The notes under the pieces were generated by a model. That model ran no database searches. It was not told where the DNA came from and worked only from the letters and a program-made list of their open reading frames with translations. Source: Lachnospiraceae bacterium (lineage in GTDB: Bacteria; Bacillota_A; Clostridia; Lachnospirales; Lachnospiraceae). Taken from it: a stretch of 37,091 nucleotides of DNA. Each line of letters starts with the position of its first letter. Position 1 is the stretch's first letter. The position numbers and the translations under genes were made by a program. Where the stretch lies: the NCBI GenBank assembly GCA_017430765.1, contig JAFRMI010000063.1, positions 1-37,091 on the forward strand, written 5' to 3'. Positions 23,025-31,683 of the stretch are shown here, one piece after another.

Positions 23025-24380
23025 ATGCAGGGACGTGAAAGATTTCAATCGAGACTCGGATTCATTCTCGTAAGCGCAGGGTGCGCGATCGGTATCGGGA
23101 ATGTCTGGAAATTTCCTTATGTGGCCGGGGCAAACGGGGGCGCCGTTTTCGTCCTCTTTTATCTGCTGTTCCTGGTCATTATGGGGATTCCCGTCATGAC
23201 GATGGAACTGGCGGTCGGCCGGGCGAGCCGGCAGAGTGCGGTTCTGGGATACAAAGCGCTGGAGAAGCCGGGATCCAAATGGCATCTGCACGGCTGGGTC
23301 TGCATCATCGGCTGCTATCTGCTGATGATGTACTACACAACGGTGTCCGGATGGATGCTGGGATATTTCGTGAAATTCGCAAAGGGAACGTTTGTGGGGC
23401 TTGAGGGAGATGCGATCGACGCCGTCTTCGGAAATATGCTCGCAAACCCCGTCGAAATGACCGTCTACATGGCAATCACCGTCATCGCCGGTTTCTGGGT
23501 CACAAGCGGCGGCGTCCGAAACGGCGTCGAGAAGATCACGAAGGTGATGATGCTCTGTCTTCTGATCCTCATCGTGGTGCTCGCCGTCCATTCACTCACC
23601 CTCAGCGGCGCGGGGGAGGGCATCCGCTTCTACCTCCTGCCTGATTTCGCGAAAGCGCGCGAGGCCGGGATCGGGAACGTGATGGTCGCCGCGATGAACC
23701 AGGCGTTCTTTACGCTCAGTCTCGGCATTGCGGCGATCGAGATCTTCGGAAGCTATATGTCGAAGGAACATACACTTGTGCAGGAAAGTATTCATATTAC
23801 GGCCCTGGATACATTTGTCGCGCTGCTTTCGGGGCTCATTATCTTCCCCGCCTGCTTCAGCTACCAGGTGGAGCCGGGCCAGGGACCGGCGCTGATCTTT
23901 ATGACGCTGCCGAAGATCTTTGTCAATATGCCGTTTGGACGCGTCTGGGGCACGCTGTTCTTCATCTTCATGACATTCGCCTCGTTCTCGACGGTGACGG
24001 CGGTCTTTGAAAACCTGATTGCGGCATCGATCGACAATTTCGGATGGACGCGGACGCAGGCGGTCTTTCTCAACTGCACCTTCCTTCTCGCAGCATCCAT
24101 GCCATGCGTGCTCGGATATAACGTCCTCAGCGGAATGACGTTCATCGGCGCGCGGGACGTTCTCGACAGCGAGGACTTTATCGTCAGCAACCTGCTCCTG
24201 CCGCTCGGGAGCCTCATCTATCTCCTCTTCTGCGTGACGAAGTGGGGCTGGGGCTTTGACAGCTATCTCAAGGAGGCCAACACGGGAAGCGGCATAAAGA
24301 TGCCCCGCGCATTCAAGAATTATTTCCGCTTTGTACTGCCGGTTCTGATTCTGGTCATCTTTGTGAGAGGACTGATTTAA
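23025..24380 (+). CDS. Sodium-dependent symporter of the NSS/SNF family
   Basis: 451 residues with about eleven membrane helices. The first helix carries the family signature SRLGFILVSAGCAIGIGNVW followed by KFPYVAGANGGAVF, which holds the unwound sodium and substrate site of LeuT-like carriers. Later helices include a conserved FFTLSLGIAAIEIFGSY and FIFMTFASFSTVTAVFEN around the second sodium site. NSS members import amino acids or related amines with Na+; the exact substrate is not predictable here. At this length it matches the bacterial eleven-helix members. The ATG at 23025 has a G-rich stretch (GGGGGC) upstream, slightly distant. It is followed by an array of interspersed repeats rather than a typical terminator. 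Confidence 0.92.
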   Translation: MQGRERFQSRLGFILVSAGCAIGIGNVWKFPYVAGANGGAVFVLFYLLFLVIMGIPVMTMELAVGRASRQSAVLGYKALEKPGSKWHLHGWVCIIGCYLLMMYYTTVSGWMLGYFVKFAKGTFVGLEGDAIDAVFGNMLANPVEMTVYMAITVIAGFWVTSGGVRNGVEKITKVMMLCLLILIVVLAVHSLTLSGAGEGIRFYLLPDFAKAREAGIGNVMVAAMNQAFFTLSLGIAAIEIFGSYMSKEHTLVQESIHITALDTFVALLSGLIIFPACFSYQVEPGQGPALIFMTLPKIFVNMPFGRVWGTLFFIFMTFASFSTVTAVFENLIAASIDNFGWTRTQAVFLNCTFLLAASMPCVLGYNVLSGMTFIGARDVLDSEDFIVSNLLLPLGSLIYLLFCVTKWGWGFDSYLKEANTGSGIKMPRAFKNYFRFVLPVLILVIFVRGLI

Positions 24381-24389
24381 CCCCCGTAT

Positions 24390-24508
24390 GAGTCAATTGG
24401 GGACGGTTCTTTTTCGACTCATTGTATGCAATGAGTCAGTTGGGGACGGTTCTTCTTCGACTCATTGTATGCAATGAGTCAACCGGGGACGGTTCTCTTT
24501 GACGCATT
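24390..24508 (+). repeat. Three tandem GGGGACGGTTCT-family elements, 43-bp period
   Basis: Three copies start at 24390, 24433 and 24476. In the first two the core TTGGGGACGGTTCT is enclosed by GAGTC and GACTC; the middle copy has a nine-base perfect stem, CAATGAGTC with GACTCATTG. The third begins with GAGTCA but ends TTTGACGCAT, as in other members of the family. The array fills most of the space between the symporter and the hydrolase. Confidence 0.85.
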
Positions 24509-24567
24509 TTTATTCAGAAAGAACCGACGATTCACAAAAGGACTGCATTATTAACGAGGATCTAATT

Positions 24568-25488
24568 ATGAAAAAAGCAAGTCGGATCATCACGGGACTT
24601 GCCGGCGCCGCAGCCGGCGGCTTCGGACTTTATACGGCAGCCGGAAGTTATATGACCATGAAAGAGATGCTCGGCGGAAAGCGGCAGACTTATGAGGAGG
24701 CCATCGCATGGCAGAAGGAGCATCATGATCTCAGCTGGTTTGACGAAAGCCGCGCGGTCTTCTATACGATCAGCGGATTTGAGGATTATCCGCTCCACGC
24801 GATGTTCTACCCGTGCCCGGAGCCCTCTGACAGGTACATGATTCTGACGCACGGGTACACAGACAACCTGTGGGGTTCCACAAAATATGCGAAAACGTAT
24901 CTCTCGCTCGGCTTCAACTGCGTCCTTTACGACCTCCGCGGCCACGGGGAGAACAGACCGCATATCTGCACCTATACGGTCCTCGAGTCGAAGGATCTGC
25001 TCGCGGTGATTTACGATACGCGCCTCCGGTACGGCGACGGCATCCGGATCGGGCTCCACGGCGAATCCCTGGGCGCCTCGACGACGGCCGCCGTGCTGGG
25101 GCTGAAGCCGGACGTCGAATTCGCGGTCTGCGACTGCGGGTTCTCCAATATCTACGACATCATCCGCGGAACCCTCGATTACCGCGGCTACCCGGCCGTC
25201 ATGGCGGACGGGGCCTCGCTCTTCTGCGGCCTCCTGCACGGCTTTTCGATGTCGGAAATGCGGCCGGTCGACCGCCTCGCGGGCAATCAGGTCCCCGTCC
25301 TCTTCCTCCACGGTGCAGACGACAATTTCATCCCGCCGTGGCACAGCCAGGTCATGCACATAAAGACGGCGGGGTACTCGGAGTTTCACACGGTTCCGAG
25401 CGCGGGGCACGCGAAGTCCCTCGAGACGGATCCGGAAAATTACGGTCTTATGATCCAAAAATTCTTAAAGACAATTGAAAAGGAATAA
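24568..25488 (+). CDS. Alpha/beta hydrolase with N-terminal membrane anchor
   Basis: 306 residues. A hydrophobic glycine/alanine-rich N-terminus (about 6-28) is a likely anchor or uncleaved signal. The hydrolase fold has the oxyanion-region LTHGYTDN (93-100), the nucleophile Ser167 in HGESLGAS, the acid Asp252 in HGADDNFIP, and the catalytic His281 in SAGHAKS. This layout is typical of the Firmicute family of YqkD-like anchored hydrolases; substrate unknown. The start at 24568 has GAGG nine bases upstream. The longer frame from 24499 begins inside the repeat array, which argues against it. The gene ends in a second repeat array and converges with the glgX-like gene. Confidence 0.85.
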   Translation: MKKASRIITGLAGAAAGGFGLYTAAGSYMTMKEMLGGKRQTYEEAIAWQKEHHDLSWFDESRAVFYTISGFEDYPLHAMFYPCPEPSDRYMILTHGYTDNLWGSTKYAKTYLSLGFNCVLYDLRGHGENRPHICTYTVLESKDLLAVIYDTRLRYGDGIRIGLHGESLGASTTAAVLGLKPDVEFAVCDCGFSNIYDIIRGTLDYRGYPAVMADGASLFCGLLHGFSMSEMRPVDRLAGNQVPVLFLHGADDNFIPPWHSQVMHIKTAGYSEFHTVPSAGHAKSLETDPENYGLMIQKFLKTIEKE

Positions 25489-25503
25489 CGTTCTCCTATG
25501 GGA

Positions 25504-25719
25504 TGTCAGAGGGGACGGTTCTTTTTGACACATTTCCAAGATTATTCTTATCACAGAAGATTACTTAGAAATGCGCCAAAAAGAACCGCCCCCTCTGACA
25601 ACCCGTCTTATCACAGAAGATTTCTTAGAAATGTGTCAAAAGAGCCGTCCCCTCTGACATCTCGTCTTATTACACAAGATTTCTTAGAAATGCGTCAACG
25701 AGAACCGTCCCCTCTGACA
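25504..25719. repeat. Four GGGGACGGTTCT-family elements, first two inverted as a REPIN-like pair
   Basis: Copy 1 (25504-25530) is on the plus strand: TGTCA, AGGGGACGGTTCTTT, TGACA. Copies 2-4 (near 25573-25600, 25634-25659, 25693-25719) are on the minus strand at a 62-63-base spacing, separated by a conserved spacer containing GATTTCTTAGAAATG or near variants. Copy 1 plus the following CATTTCCAAG is the inverted partner of CTTAGAAATG plus copy 2, giving about 37 bases of near-perfect inverted repeat. The array fills the whole gap between the convergent hydrolase and glgX-like genes. Confidence 0.85.
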
Positions 25720-25729
25720 TCCCCTAATT

Positions 25730-27826
25730 TCATCCGCTTACTTTCGCCAGATATACCGCTGTGCTTCTCGCCCCCAGCATCACCCCGGCCTTATCGTCAT
25801 ATTTCTTTTCTTCACCCGGCGGGAAACTGCCTCCCGCGCTGTCCATACACAGATGCCATTCCATGTTCGCCGGAATCACGGGAAACTCAAACCAGGCATC
25901 CTCCCAGAACGCATTGACCAGCACGTAGATAAAACAGTCCGCATCCGTTCCCGCCTTCTGCGCATCCTCCGCGAAGAGGCAGGCAAACTGAAGGGTGGAG
26001 GCTCCTTCATCCAGCTGCCACGGTTTCGTGCCGTGGAAAGAGAGCTCCGGATAACCGGTTCCGTTATATCCGAAATCATAGCTGCTCTCCCGGAGAACCG
26101 GATGCGCCTTCCGCAGCGCGACAAGATGCTTCACATACAGGAACAGCTCCCTGTTTTTTTCCAGATATGTCCAGTCCAGCCAGGAGATTTCGTTATCCTG
26201 GCAGTATGCGTTGTTGTTGCCCCACTGGGTATTGGCAAATTCATCCCCGGAGAGCAGCATCGGAACACCGCGGCTTGTGAAGAGAATCGTCAGCATATTC
26301 TTCATCTGGCGGAATCGCAGGGCATTGACGGCCGGATCCGCTGTTTCCCCCTCGGCACCGCAGTTCCAGCTGTCATTCTGATCACAGCCGTCCCGGTTGT
26401 CCTCCCCGTTCGCTTCATTGTGCTTGCTGTTGTATGATACGAGGTCGTACAGCGTGAAGCCGTCATGGCAGGTAACAAAATTGACGGATGCTTCCGCGTT
26501 CCGCATGCTGTACAGGTCATCAGAGCCCCGGATCCTTCGGTAGAGTTCGGGGGCACAGGCGGCGTCTCCCTTGATAAAACGGCGCACACAGTCCCGGTAT
26601 TTTCCGTTCCACTCGGACCAGCGGTGCCAGGACGGGAAGCTTCCCACCTGATAGAGACCCGCGGCGTCCCACGCCTCAGCGATCAGCCGGGTCTTGCCGA
26701 GGACCGGATCCTGCGCGATGCTCTCCACAAGCGGCGGAGACATCATGGGGCTTCCGCTTTCATCCCGCGTCAGGATCGAAGCGAGATCAAAACGGAACCC
26801 GTCGATATGAAATGAAGCCACCCAGTACCGCAGGCAATCCAGGATCAGATTGCGTGTGACAGCATTGTTGCAGTTGAGGGTGTTCCCGCAGCCGCTGAAA
26901 TTATAGTACTCTCCCTCAGGTCCCAGAAGGTAATAGGTCCGGTTATCGATCCCGCGGTAAGATATGCAGGGTCCGTTCTCATTTCCCTCGGCCGTGTGGT
27001 TAAACACCACATCGAGAATGACTTCAATCCCGTTTCTGTGGAGATGACAGACCAGGTTTTTCAGCTCATCCGCCTCCATCCCGAAGGGTCCCGAAGCGGC
27101 GTAGCCCGCCTAGGGGGCAAAAAAGCCCACCGTCGAATATCCCCAGTAATTGTACAGTCTCCTGCCGTCCGCAGACCGAGGATTCTCGAATTCATCGAAG
27201 TCAAAGATCGGCATAAGCTCGATACAGTTGACCCCGAGTTCCTTCAGATACGGAATCTTCTCCAGAATCCCCGCATATGTCCCGCCATACCGGACGCCGC
27301 TCGAAGGATGGCGGGTGAAGGACCGCACATGCATCTCATAGATAACAAGGTCTTTCTGCGCCAGCTCCAGAGGCTTATCCCCATTCCATTCATAATCTTC
27401 AAAAATGAAGCCGCCCCTTTGCCTCGGCAGGTCCTCTTCGTCAGGCACGATTCCCCACACCCTCCTGCCGGAAACCGACTTGGCATACGGATCGAGAAGG
27501 ACCTTTGACGGATCGAACCAAAGCCCTTTCCGGGGATTGTATTCCCCGTCAAAGCGGTAGCCGTACTCCGTGGTCTCCACATTAATACCAAAGACCATCA
27601 TCGTATAGACATCCCCGATCTTAAACGCCTCCGGAAAAGGAATCTCCGCAAACGGCTCGCGTTCCCCGCGGCGGTACAGCACCAGCGTGCAGCTCTCCGC
27701 CTCTTTTGAAAAAATGCTGAAGTTGACTCCTCCGTCCGTGATTGTCGCCCCGAAAGGAAACACTCTCCCGATCCGGAAGGCAAGATCCCCCGCCTGGTCT
27801 GTCGGAAATGTGTCTATTTTCCTCAT
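25730..27826 (-). pseudogene. glgX: Glycogen debranching enzyme (GlgX/isoamylase type) interrupted by an in-frame amber codon
   Basis: Full frame of about 698 codons from the ATG at 27826 (GGAGGGG six bases upstream). N-terminal CBM48-like domain (about 25-130: FPFGATITDGGVNFSIFS), then a GH13 catalytic barrel with NYWGYSTVGFFAP, EVILDVVFNHTAEGNE, the nucleophile in DGFRFDLAS, the acid in RLIAEAWDAAG, and CHDGFTLYDLVSYN. The enzyme hydrolyses alpha-1,6 branches of glycogen or limit dextrin. Codon 239 is TAG (27110-27112), directly after FFAP; the frame resumes in phase with AGYAASGPFGMEADELKNL. Family members normally have Lys there, so AAG to TAG would explain it. The separate C-terminal frame has no binding site at its first ATG (27079). 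Either the gene is newly inactivated or TAG is read through; a sequencing error is also possible. Confidence 0.85.
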
Positions 27827-27968
27827 CTGTGCCCCTCCGCTCCCGCTTCTGACCTTTTCCACTCCAATATGCCGCACAAGGACAGCTGCAAAACTATATG
27901 TATACAGCTTACAGGAATTATTTAGCTATGTAAATGCAGATGAAGTATGGACCCCTCCCATAAAAAAA

Positions 27969-28047
27969 GTGTCAAAGCGAACCGTCCCCATTGACACTCT
28001 GGATCCCTCCCATGAAAAAGTATCAAAGCGAACCGTCCCATTGGCAC
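27969..28047 (-). repeat. Two tandem GGGGACGGTTCT-family elements, 51-bp period
   Basis: Read on the minus strand. Copy 1 (27969-27997) has perfect ends GTGTCA and TGACAC around AAGCGAACCGTCCCC. Copy 2 (28020-28047) has GTATCA and TGGCAC with one mismatch and one G-T pair. Both are preceded by CCCTCCCAT and an A-run. They lie between the promoter end of the glgX-like gene and the terminator of the Bax-inhibitor gene. Confidence 0.8.
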
Positions 28048-28053
28048 TCCGAT

Positions 28054-28080
28054 AAAAAGAAGGAGGCCTCTGCCTCCTTC
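28054..28080 (-). terminator. Intrinsic terminator of the Bax-inhibitor-1 gene
   Basis: GAAGGAGG (28059-28066) pairs with CCTCCTTC (28073-28080) around a six-base loop. On the minus strand the stem is followed by TTTTT (28054-28058). It lies 21 bases past the stop codon at 28101. Confidence 0.85.
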
Positions 28081-28100
28081 TCAATGAGCTGATGCTTTCA

Positions 28101-28769
28101 TCAGTCTCTCTTTCTTGACATGATGCTCAGGATGCGGATGAAGAGGTTCACAACATCCACATAGATATCCGCGGCGGAATCGATCGCATTATCAAGCGTC
28201 TTCGGATACATCTGCGCCTTCGCCCAGTCATATCCTACATACCCGCAGAAGATCAGGACCACAATATAGTCCGTGATCGCCATGGAACTTCTGAAGATGA
28301 GCGCGCCGAGGATCTCCACCACGATCGTGATGATCAGGGCAACCCCCAGTGTCCTGCCGATGCTGAGGAAAAACTGCGGCCTGAGCGTGCTGATCAGCAT
28401 CATGGAAACCGTCACAATTCCGGTCAGAACAAACGCCTTCGAGATCTCCTGCCCTGAAAATGCCGTGAGGAAATACGTAAGAAGCAGCCCCATCGCGAGC
28501 GCAAGCCCCGTAAATCCGATAAAGCTGACAACCGGGCTGTTGGACTTATACACCACCATCATGCAGCCGATACTTCCCACAAGGTAGATGATCAGCACGG
28601 CTAAATACGGAATGGACAGAATCGTGTATGTCAGATACTTTGCCATCGCCGCATTGAGAAGGATTCCCCAAAGAAGCGTCGCCCCGATTGCCAGATTATA
28701 CATGCTCTCGGAGAGCATCAGACCGTCAAACGCATTCAGCCGTTCCATCTTATAAGTTTTATTATCCAT
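28101..28769 (-). CDS. Bax inhibitor-1/YccA family membrane protein
   Basis: 222 residues with about seven membrane helices. The family pattern is visible at both ends: an N-terminal cytoplasmic stretch with MLSESMYNLAIGATLLWG, and the C-terminal YDWAKAQMYPKTLDNAIDSA then VNLFIRILSIMSRKRD. The acidic and aromatic residues near the last helix are those of the pH-sensitive calcium-leak channel described for BsYetJ, a bacterial relative. The Asp pair that gates BsYetJ (within helix 6-7) may correspond to the Asp in the ITDYIV and GYDWAK segments; this alignment is approximate. AAGGAGGGG precedes the ATG by about six bases. It is monocistronic, with its own terminator, and divergent from the pseudouridine synthase. 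Confidence 0.88.
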   Translation of the reverse strand: MDNKTYKMERLNAFDGLMLSESMYNLAIGATLLWGILLNAAMAKYLTYTILSIPYLAVLIIYLVGSIGCMMVVYKSNSPVVSFIGFTGLALAMGLLLTYFLTAFSGQEISKAFVLTGIVTVSMMLISTLRPQFFLSIGRTLGVALIITIVVEILGALIFRSSMAITDYIVVLIFCGYVGYDWAKAQMYPKTLDNAIDSAADIYVDVVNLFIRILSIMSRKRD

Positions 28770-28878
28770 AATCTCCCCTCCTTTTCCCCTTCAAAGGAAT
28801 TTCTTGATGAGATTCTATGACTATAGTATAACAGAAATTGTGGTAAAATTGTGATATTGGATATACATATTAGAAAAG

Positions 28879-29880
28879 ATGGAAAAAAGTGTCCCTATGA
28901 ACGACGCAGATCTCCAGGCGAGGATTTTGACTTACACGGCAGGGCCTTCTGATCCGGACCTCTTCGTCCGCGATGTCATAAAACACCGCTTCCGCCTCGT
29001 CGCCCACGACGTCGCCCGCGCAAAATACAGAACCGACAGGGGCATCACCGTCAACGGTGAAGTCTCCCTTGTGAACCGGCGTCTCCATCCCGGCGACGTT
29101 CTCGAAGTGCGCCTGTCATACGAATATCCGGAGCACACGGTCCCCGCCGAAGGTCCTCTTTCGATTCTCTACGAGGACGAGGACCTCATCTGCCTCAATA
29201 AGCCCGCGGGAGTCGTCGTGCACCCGTCGCACGGGCATTTTTCCGACTCGCTCGGGAACTATCTGGCACACTACTTTCTCTCGAAAAACGAACCGCACGA
29301 AATCCGCTCCGTCGGCCGTCTCGACAAGGACACGAGCGGCGTGATCATCTTCGCCAAAAGCCGCACCGCGACGGCGATCCTTGCCGGCCAGACCGGCGAA
29401 GAGGGCTGCACAAAGGAGTATCTGGCGCTCGCGATGGGCACATTTGCCAAAAAAGAAGGGAGCGTCGAAGCTCCCATCAGCCGTGAATATGAGGATAAGA
29501 TCCGCCGCGCCGTACGCGAGGACGGCAGCTATGCGTTCTCCCGTTACCGGGTACTGCATCAATACGATAAATATGCGCTCCTGAGTCTTAAAATCGACAC
29601 CGGCCGCACCCACCAGATCCGCGTCCATATGGCGCACATCGGACACCCGCTGCTCGGCGATCCGATTTATGGAAATGCAGCCGCTCTGTGTCCCCTTCCC
29701 GGCGAAAGCGCCGCCCCGGGGCTCACCCGCGCTGCCCTTCACGCGTACCGCGTGTCCTTCCGCCAGCCCTTTACAGGGGTGCTCACAGAAGTGAAAGCTC
29801 CTCTGCCGGAAGATATGGCAAGGCAGATCTCAGGAGACTGCTCCGGCTTGTACGAACTTTCAAAGATTGAGACTTTCTGA
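28879..29880 (+). CDS. RluA-family 23S rRNA/tRNA pseudouridine synthase
   Basis: 333 residues. An S4-like RNA-binding N-domain (about 28-80, with VNGEVSLVNRRLHPGDVLEV) precedes the catalytic domain. This has LNKPAGVVVHPSHGH (107-121), the catalytic Asp149 in SVGRLDKDTSGVIIFAKS, and GRTHQIRVHMAHIGHPLLGD. The Asp lies in GRLD rather than the more usual HRLD; both occur in the family. It converts specific uridines of rRNA or tRNA to pseudouridine; which target cannot be read from sequence. No strong binding site precedes 28879 (only GAAAAG); an in-frame ATG at 28897 is an alternative start. It converges on the YczE-like gene with only 11 bases between the stops. Confidence 0.9.
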   Translation: MEKSVPMNDADLQARILTYTAGPSDPDLFVRDVIKHRFRLVAHDVARAKYRTDRGITVNGEVSLVNRRLHPGDVLEVRLSYEYPEHTVPAEGPLSILYEDEDLICLNKPAGVVVHPSHGHFSDSLGNYLAHYFLSKNEPHEIRSVGRLDKDTSGVIIFAKSRTATAILAGQTGEEGCTKEYLALAMGTFAKKEGSVEAPISREYEDKIRRAVREDGSYAFSRYRVLHQYDKYALLSLKIDTGRTHQIRVHMAHIGHPLLGDPIYGNAAALCPLPGESAAPGLTRAALHAYRVSFRQPFTGVLTEVKAPLPEDMARQISGDCSGLYELSKIETF

Positions 29881-29891
29881 CAGTTAACCGC

Positions 29892-30554
29892 CTACATGAG
29901 CCGGATCGTCTCCATCACGTCCTTATGCCGGAGGGTCCGCGGGTCAAAATGAATCACCGAATACACCGCCTGCATCACAAGTCCTGCCCCGCCCGCGCTG
30001 ATCAGCGTTCCGATCCCGACCGGCCCTTTCAAAAGCGCGCCGACCGCTGTGACAGCGCTCCACAGCAGAATCTCGACAAACCCGATGGGCACCTTCGGCA
30101 TCCGCCTGCCCAGGCCAACCAAAAGCGAATCCCGCGGCCCGCAGCCCTGCTCCGCCCCTGCATAGATCCACATGCCGATGGCCATGAACACGAATCCCAC
30201 AAGCATGATGAGAATCCCCGTAAGAAGCCCCTCGTTCTTCGCAAACGGGTCCAGGTCATTAAAGAGCTGTACATAGTTACCGGTTAAAAATGCATCCAGT
30301 ATCGTCCCAACCCCGATCCTCTCCCCAAGGAGAATGACGATAACAAGGATCACGACCGATGTCGCTGTCATGGACAGGCCGTAATTTAGCGGCGTATGCG
30401 CCGCGATCCCCATCCCCAGAACATCCCACGGCGCAAGGCCGATATTCGCAAAAATGGTCAGGTGGATGCCGAAGGCAAACACAAAAAGACCAACGGCCAC
30501 TTTAAGCCACTTGAGCAGATATAATTTCCTGTTCCGCTTTCCGGTATCCGGCAT
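29892..30554 (-). CDS. YczE/YyaS/YitT-type membrane protein
   Basis: About 220 residues with roughly five or six membrane helices. The family hallmarks are the first helix VAVGLFVFAFGIHLTIFANI followed by GLAPWDVLGMGIA, the Gly-Pro pair in GCGPRDSLLVGLGRRM, and GFVEILLWSAVTAVGALLKG. The function of this family is not established. The start at 30554 has AAGAGG six bases upstream. An in-frame ATG at 30635 adds 27 hydrophilic residues with a poor binding site, though it may also be used. It is divergent from treR. A second, truncated member of the family lies at 18745-18948. Confidence 0.85.
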   Translation of the reverse strand: MPDTGKRNRKLYLLKWLKVAVGLFVFAFGIHLTIFANIGLAPWDVLGMGIAAHTPLNYGLSMTATSVVILVIVILLGERIGVGTILDAFLTGNYVQLFNDLDPFAKNEGLLTGILIMLVGFVFMAIGMWIYAGAEQGCGPRDSLLVGLGRRMPKVPIGFVEILLWSAVTAVGALLKGPVGIGTLISAGGAGLVMQAVYSVIHFDPRTLRHKDVMETIRLM

Positions 30555-30710
30555 TGCAAACCTCTTCTTCCTGTCAGGTTCCGCCTGTTCTATCGCGGTC
30601 CTGCTCTTTTTTTCGATCACCAATCCTTTATACATTCCGTGAGATTGCCTGTCAATCCCGTATTCCTTCCCTTTTTCTCAATTTTTCTGCCTCAGCGAAA
30701 ACTTACTGTG

Positions 30711-30738
30711 TTAATATTCACCGAAAATGTTGTATACT
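30711..30738 (+). promoter_or_regulatory. Probable treR promoter
   Basis: TTAATA (30711-30716), 16 bases, TATACT (30733-30738), 45 bases before the treR start. The -10 region also contains TTGTATACTTAA, half of which fits the operator pattern found upstream of treB, so weak self-control is possible. Confidence 0.4.
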
Positions 30739-30783
30739 TAAAAGGAACAAGTAATTCTTTCTACTCAAAAAGGACCAGATCTC

Positions 30784-31509
30784 ATGCCCGGACAGAAATA
30801 CAGACACATATACCAGGATCTGAAGCAGCGTATAGAAGAGGGAACCTATCCCTCCCAGTCCGTGCTTCCATCTGAGCATACCCTCATCGGCATTTACAGC
30901 TGTTCCCGCAATACCGTGCGCCGCGCGATCGCGGAGCTCGCGGAAGACGGCTACGTGCAGAGTATCCACGGCAAGGGTGTCATTGTGATCTACCAGGAGA
31001 GGGAGAGTGCCGCATTTGACATCGGGCAGATCGAGAGCCTCAAAGAGGCCGCCCTCCGCCTTAATATGTCCTACCGCACTGAAGTGATCCGCTTCTCGGA
31101 CTGTATTGTCGACGAGATCCTCTCAAAGCGCATCGGTTTTCCCGTCGGGGAGGAAGTCTTTTATCTTATGCGCGTCCGCTATTTCGACGGCGAGGCCGTC
31201 ATTCTTGACCACAACTGGTTTCTCAAACGGCTCATGCCGGATCTGACCCCTGAAATCGCCTCCGAATCCATCTATGAATATCTGGAAAATGAGCTGGGTG
31301 AGACCATCGTCACCACAAAGCGCCGCCTGACGGTGGAGAAGCTGACAGAGGTGGACGACATCTATCTCGATATCAAGGATTACAACTGTCTGGCAGTGGT
31401 TACCTCCGATACCTATAATGCAGACGGCGTGATGTTCGAGCATACGCAGTCGCGGCACAGACCGGACCGCTTTACGTTCAATACGCAGGCGAGGCGTAAT
31501 AAACCATAA
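30784..31509 (+). CDS. treR: GntR-family trehalose operon repressor TreR
   Basis: 241 residues. An N-terminal GntR winged helix (about 5-75: YRHIYQDLKQRIEEGTYPSQ, LPSEHTLIGIYSCSRNTVRRA, GYVQSIHGKGVIV) is followed by a UTRA effector-binding domain (about 90-235). This is the TreR layout, where trehalose-6-phosphate binding releases the operator. The assignment rests on the following treB and treC genes and on three TTGTTTAAACAA-type operators before treB, which resemble the known TreR site of Bacillus subtilis (TTGTATATACAA). It is transcribed in the same direction as treB but separated by a 330-base region with a terminator-like hairpin and its own treB promoter. Confidence 0.88.
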   Translation: MPGQKYRHIYQDLKQRIEEGTYPSQSVLPSEHTLIGIYSCSRNTVRRAIAELAEDGYVQSIHGKGVIVIYQERESAAFDIGQIESLKEAALRLNMSYRTEVIRFSDCIVDEILSKRIGFPVGEEVFYLMRVRYFDGEAVILDHNWFLKRLMPDLTPEIASESIYEYLENELGETIVTTKRRLTVEKLTEVDDIYLDIKDYNCLAVVTSDTYNADGVMFEHTQSRHRPDRFTFNTQARRNKP

Positions 31510-31683
31510 ACCATCCGCACAGCAACGGGCTTCTCTTTATTCCGGAACCGATGTCACCTGCGGTGACTTTGGCAGAGCGGACATTCGCATTCCGCTGCGC
31601 TCCATGCTCATGAACCGCGGCCGCCATTAGCGGCCTCCTAAGCAGAAGCTTTCAATTCGTGCTGAGACAACAGCTCCCCTTTA
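31510..31683. other. treR-treB intergenic stretch with short palindromes
   Basis: No gene. It contains a perfect six-base hairpin GTCACC/GGTGAC (31553-31567), the second copy of the 19-bp palindrome GCGGACATTCGCATTCCGC (31577-31595), and GGCCGC/GCGGCC around CATTA. The density of small palindromes suggests old repeat insertions. Confidence 0.5.

Noticed and set aside
24562..25458. 298-codon minus-strand open frame
   Set aside because: Antisense to the alpha/beta hydrolase and full of Arg/Val/Asp repeats typical of shadow frames.
24390..25719. Regularly spaced repeats resembling a CRISPR array
   Set aside because: The units are palindromic elements with conserved spacers rather than unique ones, change orientation, and no cas genes are near. 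They fit a REP-like family better.
27110..27112. Pyrrolysine or another reassigned amber codon in the glgX-like gene
   Set aside because: The enzyme family has Lys there, no pyl genes are in view, and TAG ends the Flp pilin gene, so reassignment is not supported.
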